DNA from: a candidate division WS6 bacterium OLB21
Lineage (GTDB): Bacteria; Patescibacteriota; Dojkabacteria; B142; OLB20
Length of the DNA stretch: 64,000 nucleotides
Assembly: GCA_001567305.1 (NCBI GenBank)
Contig: JYPD01000025.1
Coordinates: 62,001-126,000, forward strand
Direction: 5' to 3'
Positions 59,780 through 64,000 of the stretch are shown here, piece after piece. The notes below the pieces were generated by a model that was not told the origin of the DNA, ran no database searches, and saw only the letters and a program-made list of their open reading frames with translations. Made by a program: the position numbers and the translations under genes. Position 1 is the stretch's first letter; every line of letters begins with the position of its first letter.

Positions 59780-60757
59780 TTGAAAATATCAGTCGTCATC
59801 AACACCCTAAATAGACCTGAACAGGTTTCCTTGTGCCTAGAGTCACTTAGACTCCAGACTTATAAGGATTTCGAGGTGATAGTAGTAGATCAGTCACGCA
59901 ACAGGAGAACAAAAGAAGTCTGTAAGCCTTACAATCTTAAATACTACCGCATTAAAAAGCGCAATAACCTTTCAATATCCAGAAATTTTGGAATCAACAT
60001 GGCAGCAGGCGAGATCGTTGCCTTTATCGATGACGATGCACAGGCAAAAGAGGACTGGATCGAACGAATTTCAAATCATTTTTTGCAAGATGATAAACCT
60101 GGATTCATTGCAGGTAGAGTTATTGATGTCTCAGACAGTGAGAATCCCGTTACCCAGTTTCAAAACGGAATTGTTTCTGCCTTCGGCTACAGTGAAGATA
60201 TCCGCCCCACAGATGAAAAAAGATATCAAAGGGGGCATGCAGGGTGGTATGTTCGACCGATGGGTGCAAATATGGTTTTTCAAAAAAAATCTCTAGAAAA
60301 AATCGGCGGATTCGATGAATTCTATGAATATATTCACGACGAAACAGATGTCGCAGTTCGGGTTATTAAGTCAGGGGATTATGGTTTGTATGATGATTCA
60401 TTAATTGTTTATCACAACCCAGCTCTTGGTAGAAACCGTAAACGCAAAAGATTCAGTACAAATTGGTATGCACTTACAAAAAATAACATATATTTTGCTC
60501 TTAAAAATGGATCTGGAATTTTGCCATTAAGGGTTTTAAGGTCTTTCTGGAGAGTACTTGGAGCTCGCGGACCATTCATTGCTTTGTTCAAGCTATTTTT
60601 GCACCGAAAAATTTCAATATTTAGTTACATGTTTGGAAACATTCGAAGCGGTTTAGGGCTTCTTAAAGGGTTCTTCTGGGGAACGAGAAAAAAGAGGAAG
60701 CTTATGAAAGTTACTGAACCATCTGCATATTTATTGTTTGCAAAAAGACATGGATAA
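59780..60757 (+). CDS. Family 2 glycosyltransferase
   Basis: The 325-residue enzyme starts with TTG (MKISVVINTLNRPEQVSLCLESL) and has the GT-A nucleotide-sugar strand VVDQSR, FIDDDA as the DxD metal motif and GGFDEFYEYIHDETDVAVR, the catalytic ED region. C-terminal basic and hydrophobic segments could contact the membrane. The sugar is unknown. The stop lies inside the start of the next gene. Confidence 0.92.
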   Translation: MKISVVINTLNRPEQVSLCLESLRLQTYKDFEVIVVDQSRNRRTKEVCKPYNLKYYRIKKRNNLSISRNFGINMAAGEIVAFIDDDAQAKEDWIERISNHFLQDDKPGFIAGRVIDVSDSENPVTQFQNGIVSAFGYSEDIRPTDEKRYQRGHAGWYVRPMGANMVFQKKSLEKIGGFDEFYEYIHDETDVAVRVIKSGDYGLYDDSLIVYHNPALGRNRKRKRFSTNWYALTKNNIYFALKNGSGILPLRVLRSFWRVLGARGPFIALFKLFLHRKISIFSYMFGNIRSGLGLLKGFFWGTRKKRKLMKVTEPSAYLLFAKRHG

Positions 60758-61109
60758 ACAAAGTGAAAATGCCAAAATGTTTGTATCTAGAATGAGAGAA
60801 CTACTAAATGAAGAGGAACTGGGTGGCATGAGAAGAGAAGATGATCCAGATGTACTAATTCGCGAGTATGTATTGCCCGCTCTTGAATCAAGTAAGAATG
60901 TGCTTGCAGATTTGTACCATGACATTCATGGAGGTAGCGGACCGTTTGCTAAAATCAAACGCATAATAATAACCAAGGTTGCCAACATCTCCAGAAATAC
61001 TATGGAACGGAGTATGATATCCCAACAGAGATACAACGACATGGTTTATACTCTGCTTAAATATTTGTACGAAAAAAACAGTACATCTTCACCCAATAAG
61101 AAAAAATGA
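60750..61109 (+). CDS. Small helical protein of glycan clusters, unknown
   Basis: The protein of 119 residues is helical and charged, with IREYVLPALESSKNVL and QQRYNDMVYTLLKYL. The last phrase resembles the helical N-terminal part of methyltransferases and glycosyltransferases in O-antigen-type clusters. It has no catalytic motif and no membrane helix. It overlaps both neighbours, so it is translationally coupled to two glycosyltransferases and may be a partner of one of them. Confidence 0.6.
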   Translation: MDKQSENAKMFVSRMRELLNEEELGGMRREDDPDVLIREYVLPALESSKNVLADLYHDIHGGSGPFAKIKRIIITKVANISRNTMERSMISQQRYNDMVYTLLKYLYEKNSTSSPNKKK

Positions 61110-63283
61110 GAATCCAAATTATTGGTCCCTTTGTTTCCGAATATTCTTTGGCCAGGGTAAATAGGGCAATAGCAGAAAAACTAAGACACGATCATAAAAA
61201 TATAAAGCTTTCATTCTTCTCTCCAAAATATCTGTCAGGCAGTGCCGTAACCAAGTCCGATATAAAGAAGTATCCAATCCTGGAGACCCTTGTCGATGAT
61301 ATAGATCAAGAAGCAGATGTTCATCTTTATAGCGCTTTCCCAAAAAGCACTGCAGACAATTTAGGATTAGAGATGTTGTGTGGAAAAATTAATGCTGCCT
61401 TAATTGCATGGGAAGAAAGCGTTTTTCCAGAAAAATGGGTGCAAGAAATCAATATGCATCTTGATGCGGTTTTTGCAATTAGTAGCCATGTGGCAAGGAT
61501 TCTTGAAAGATGCGGGGTAAGAGTGCCAATCAGCATATTAAGCTTAGGCGTTAGCAAAGTTGAAGCCGATAATAATTATAAACTTGACTTACAGACAAGC
61601 TTCAATTTCTTGCATATTAGCTCAGGCCATATGCGTAAGGGCTTAGACTTATTGTTGCAGGCTTTCGTAGAAGAGTTCTCGCAATCTGATGAAGCTGGGC
61701 TAATTATCAAAGCACTTCCGAATCCGAATTTTAATGCCAAAAATTTCATTAAGAGTGCCAAAGGTGTCGAAGGTAGAGTTGTTCTAATTGAGGACAGTAA
61801 TTTGTCAGATGCTCAAATTGCCAGTCTATATGAATATTCTGATTGTGTGGTGCTTCCTGCTCGTGTTGAGGGGTTTAATCTGCCTGCAGCAGAGGCGATG
61901 CTCTATGAACGACCTTTAATTACAACTGCCTATAGTGGTCATTTAGATTTTTGCAATGAAACCAATTCAAGATTACTACCATACACAATTGTGCCTGCAA
62001 CAGGGTCCCACTTGGCACTACCGGGTTCAAAATGGGCTGAACCAGATATCTCGGCATTAAAAACCGAGATGAGAAATATTTATAAGAATCGAGAAGTTTT
62101 TAATCGTATGGTAGCTAAGGCTAGATCGGATATTAGCAATTTCACTTGGGATAATACTGCAAGTCGCTTGCTAGAACAACTTCGGCTTTACTTGGCTATC
62201 AAAAATGCCGGTTCAATAAAGCTAGACCTAGTAAGTCCTTTTTATTCTCAAGGTGGGGTTTCGGAGTATTCTGCTGATTTATATCGTTCTTTGCCGAAGA
62301 ATATTGAAGTCGAGATTCACGCTGATAAAACCAGTTCACCTACAAATACTTCTGAACCAGTAAAGCGAGATTGGTCTTCAGGGCGTGGCAAACAGCAAGA
62401 ACTCATGTCGGCCTTGACTGGAAGGGACATAGTTCATATTCAATACCATACAGATTTCTTTCCGGTGTCAATTCTAAGAGATTTGATCGCAGTTCCAAGC
62501 AAGTGCATATTGACTCTGCATATCTTAACCGCTGAAATGACTAACACCGAAACAATTGAAGCCTTTAAAAAGTGCTCAAAGATTTATGTTCATAACCAAA
62601 GGGATTTTAATACTCTAGAATCAAAAGGGCTAAAGAATATTCAGTTGTTCACGCATGGAATAATAGATTTTCCAGATCACTTAAGGTCAATGCTTAGATC
62701 CAGAATCGGGATCTCTGCAACAAAAGTCATTGCCACACATGGGCTTCTTCACGATAGAAAAGGGGTACTTGAGCTGATAGAGGCATTGGCGCTAATAAAA
62801 TCGCAGATTCCGGATATTTTACTGTTATGTTTGACAGCGGTCAGCAGTCAATCTCTAAGCTCGCAGAGTATTTTCAAGAAATGTTTGAATCTTATCAGAG
62901 AAAGGAATCTTGAAGAAAATGTCATTTTTATTCCAGACTATCTTGCTAGAGAAGAAGTATTATTTGGATTACAGATGGCAGATTTAATTGTTCTTCCGTA
63001 TGCAGAACTACCAGAAGGGTCGAGTGGCGCGATTCGTACATGCGCTGCTGCCAAGAGACCAATCCTCTGCACAGAGTCAACAATATTTACGGACTTTCCT
63101 GCTGCAGAGAGAATTTCTGATAATAATCCAAAAACAATTGCGGATGAAGTTATTGCGATGTTAAACGATGAGGGGCCCTTGCACTCGGCTGAAAGCAAGG
63201 TAAGACAATTCGTTGCTTCAAACCAATGGAGGAATCTTTCGTTGGAGTATTTTCGAGACTTAGCTCAAATAAGTGCATCCTGA
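61106..63283 (+). CDS. Double GT4 glycosyltransferase
   Basis: Of 725 residues, the first ~365 and the last ~355 each form a GT-B fold. In the first, HISSGHMRKGLDLLLQAF and ARVEGFNLPAAEAMLYERPLI are the GT4 donor-site features. In the second, GLLHDRKGVLELIEAL and PYAELPEGSSGAIRTCAAAKRPIL correspond; the usual EGFG is replaced by EGSS, which is common in the mannosyltransferase B type. Fusion of two GT4 units suggests two successive sugar additions. The gene is intact. Its end overlaps gtrA by 19 bases. Confidence 0.92.
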   Translation: MRIQIIGPFVSEYSLARVNRAIAEKLRHDHKNIKLSFFSPKYLSGSAVTKSDIKKYPILETLVDDIDQEADVHLYSAFPKSTADNLGLEMLCGKINAALIAWEESVFPEKWVQEINMHLDAVFAISSHVARILERCGVRVPISILSLGVSKVEADNNYKLDLQTSFNFLHISSGHMRKGLDLLLQAFVEEFSQSDEAGLIIKALPNPNFNAKNFIKSAKGVEGRVVLIEDSNLSDAQIASLYEYSDCVVLPARVEGFNLPAAEAMLYERPLITTAYSGHLDFCNETNSRLLPYTIVPATGSHLALPGSKWAEPDISALKTEMRNIYKNREVFNRMVAKARSDISNFTWDNTASRLLEQLRLYLAIKNAGSIKLDLVSPFYSQGGVSEYSADLYRSLPKNIEVEIHADKTSSPTNTSEPVKRDWSSGRGKQQELMSALTGRDIVHIQYHTDFFPVSILRDLIAVPSKCILTLHILTAEMTNTETIEAFKKCSKIYVHNQRDFNTLESKGLKNIQLFTHGIIDFPDHLRSMLRSRIGISATKVIATHGLLHDRKGVLELIEALALIKSQIPDILLLCLTAVSSQSLSSQSIFKKCLNLIRERNLEENVIFIPDYLAREEVLFGLQMADLIVLPYAELPEGSSGAIRTCAAAKRPILCTESTIFTDFPAAERISDNNPKTIADEVIAMLNDEGPLHSAESKVRQFVASNQWRNLSLEYFRDLAQISAS

Positions 63284-63717
63284 ATTGCTTCTGCATCTTG
63301 TTTTTCTGGAGTCTTAAACACCCAAAGTTTGTAAACCAAAAAGGTCCAAGATACCTGAAGCCCAGTGACGACGATTTTTGCCGGAACAGGATTAAGAAAC
63401 ACCACATATAGAAGAAATCCAAGGATTGCATTATTCGTTACATAGTTGAATGAAGCAATACTTACATATCTAAAGAGCTTCTGCTTCTTCTTTTTCCCAC
63501 CTGCCTTGAATGTCCAGTAATTTGAGGCAAGGAAGTTAAACACAAGTGATAGAAGCAAAGAGATTACATTTGCAGAAAGCGGGGCGACAGAGAATACAAA
63601 AATTAGTGTATTAAAGATTAGAAAATCCAGTCCAAACGAAGAAAAACCGACTATCAAATAGCGAACAAAGTTGATTCCCAAGGTTTTTCTTGCTCTGTTA
63701 ACGAGTCTGGTTATCAT
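63265..63717 (-). CDS. GtrA family membrane protein
   Basis: From the ATG at 63717 the protein has about 150 residues and four helices, with FVRYLIVGFSSFGLDFLIFN at the start, NFLASNYWTFKAGGKK in the middle and YKLWVFKTPE at the end, as in GtrA proteins. These move lipid-linked sugars across the membrane. The start overlaps the end of the next glycosyltransferase, so they are co-translated. Confidence 0.9.
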   Translation of the reverse strand: MITRLVNRARKTLGINFVRYLIVGFSSFGLDFLIFNTLIFVFSVAPLSANVISLLLSLVFNFLASNYWTFKAGGKKKKQKLFRYVSIASFNYVTNNAILGFLLYVVFLNPVPAKIVVTGLQVSWTFLVYKLWVFKTPEKQDAEAIQDALI

Positions 63718-64000
63718 AGTTTGCCGAATCAATTATTTTGGAAAGCTTGTCTGCGCTTTTTTCCCAGCTGTAGTTGTCAGATAGATAATCCGGCTGGATT
63801 TTGATTTTTTTTCCTTAACCAAAGAAACCAAACCCGTGCCAATGCTTTCTACACTTTGCTGATTGCAATAACGAACTTTGTCGCCTAAGGTTTCATGAAA
63901 GATTGGAATATCTGAAACGAGTAGGGGGAAGACCATGATAAAAGCGCTTCAATCGGAGGAATCCCGAAACCTTCGTAATGGCTAATGTATACAAACGCTT
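63698..64000 (-). CDS. GT4 glycosyltransferase, C-terminal part, two frameshifts
   Basis: The frame is open at the window edge and reads AFVYISHYEGFGIPPIEALLSW, the donor-site motif of GT4. A C5 run near 63931 is one short; adding one gives SSPLLVSDIPIFHETLGD. A second loss in an A8 run near 63810 is needed to reach DYLSDNYSWEKSADKLSKI and a stop at 63698. About 100 residues of the protein are visible. The start lies outside the window. Confidence 0.8.

Noticed and set aside
1-64000. TGA recoded as glycine or tryptophan, as in some CPR lineages
   Set aside because: TGA ends genes at sensible family C-termini, and the long intact genes (ileS, recA, fni, sat) have no internal TGA at conserved positions.
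1-64000. CRISPR arrays, insertion sequences, prophage or integron features
   Set aside because: No regularly spaced repeats, transposase, integrase or terminal inverted repeats were seen; the repeats present are coding.

Overview
The window looks like a piece of a small, AT-rich bacterial chromosome. Gene content fits a Candidate Phyla Radiation (Patescibacteria) lineage: compact genes that often share stop/start bases, many anchored surface proteins of unknown function, half-size or unusual versions of standard families, and a wall and polysaccharide export outfit beside basic information genes. Dojkabacteria or Microgenomates are plausible, but nothing here was compared with a database. The genetic code is standard: TGA ends genes (27892-27894, 28805-28807) and the 1350-codon ileS has no internal TGA.

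Layout. 2-16437: surface and envelope genes (repeat protein, PGRP amidase, membrane acyltransferase, DUF2341-polysaccharide deacetylase, Ig-like/C39-like protein, GT39, half-size MFS protein, LPDTS-tailed Cys-rich protein, two large GT-C-like membrane proteins, two methyltransferases counting 19822-20418). 16668-22954: class A PBP, family II pyrophosphatase, tRNA-Asn, Bcp, MltG, RuvX. 23130-36632: PNPase, MurJ, HolA, a degenerate PGRP-SH3 protein, RecA, a wHTH-MNT/HEPN-MNT gene pair, type 2 IPP isomerase and RNase Y. 36932-50758: cell-wall amidase, ParB, ParA, two signal peptidases, a giant isoleucyl-tRNA synthetase, an oxidoreductase, Lgt and Fmt. 50761-64000: a surface-glycan locus with a JAMM protein, Wzm/Wzt ABC exporter, Sat, CysC, a sulfotransferase, a GT-HAD fusion, several glycosyltransferases and GtrA.

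How the genes fit together. MurJ, the PBP, MltG and the amidases make and trim peptidoglycan. Wzm/Wzt with the glycosyltransferases would build and export a glycan. Sat and CysC would make PAPS for the neighbouring sulfotransferase, so the exported glycan may be sulfated. Lgt and the signal peptidases process surface proteins. ParA, ParB, RecA and HolA serve the chromosome; PNPase and RNase Y serve RNA turnover.

Two observations stand out. First, IleRS carries two inserted domains: a nearly complete CYTH (triphosphate-tunnel) domain in the editing region and a histidine-phosphatase-like domain before the KMSKS region. Second, more than thirty one-base indels break otherwise well-conserved genes, mostly as one extra base in A or T runs of 5-8. 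Several genes (2180-3041, 47721-47916, the start of parA) become visible only after correcting for them. This most likely reflects unpolished sequence, but transcriptional slippage cannot be excluded from sequence alone.
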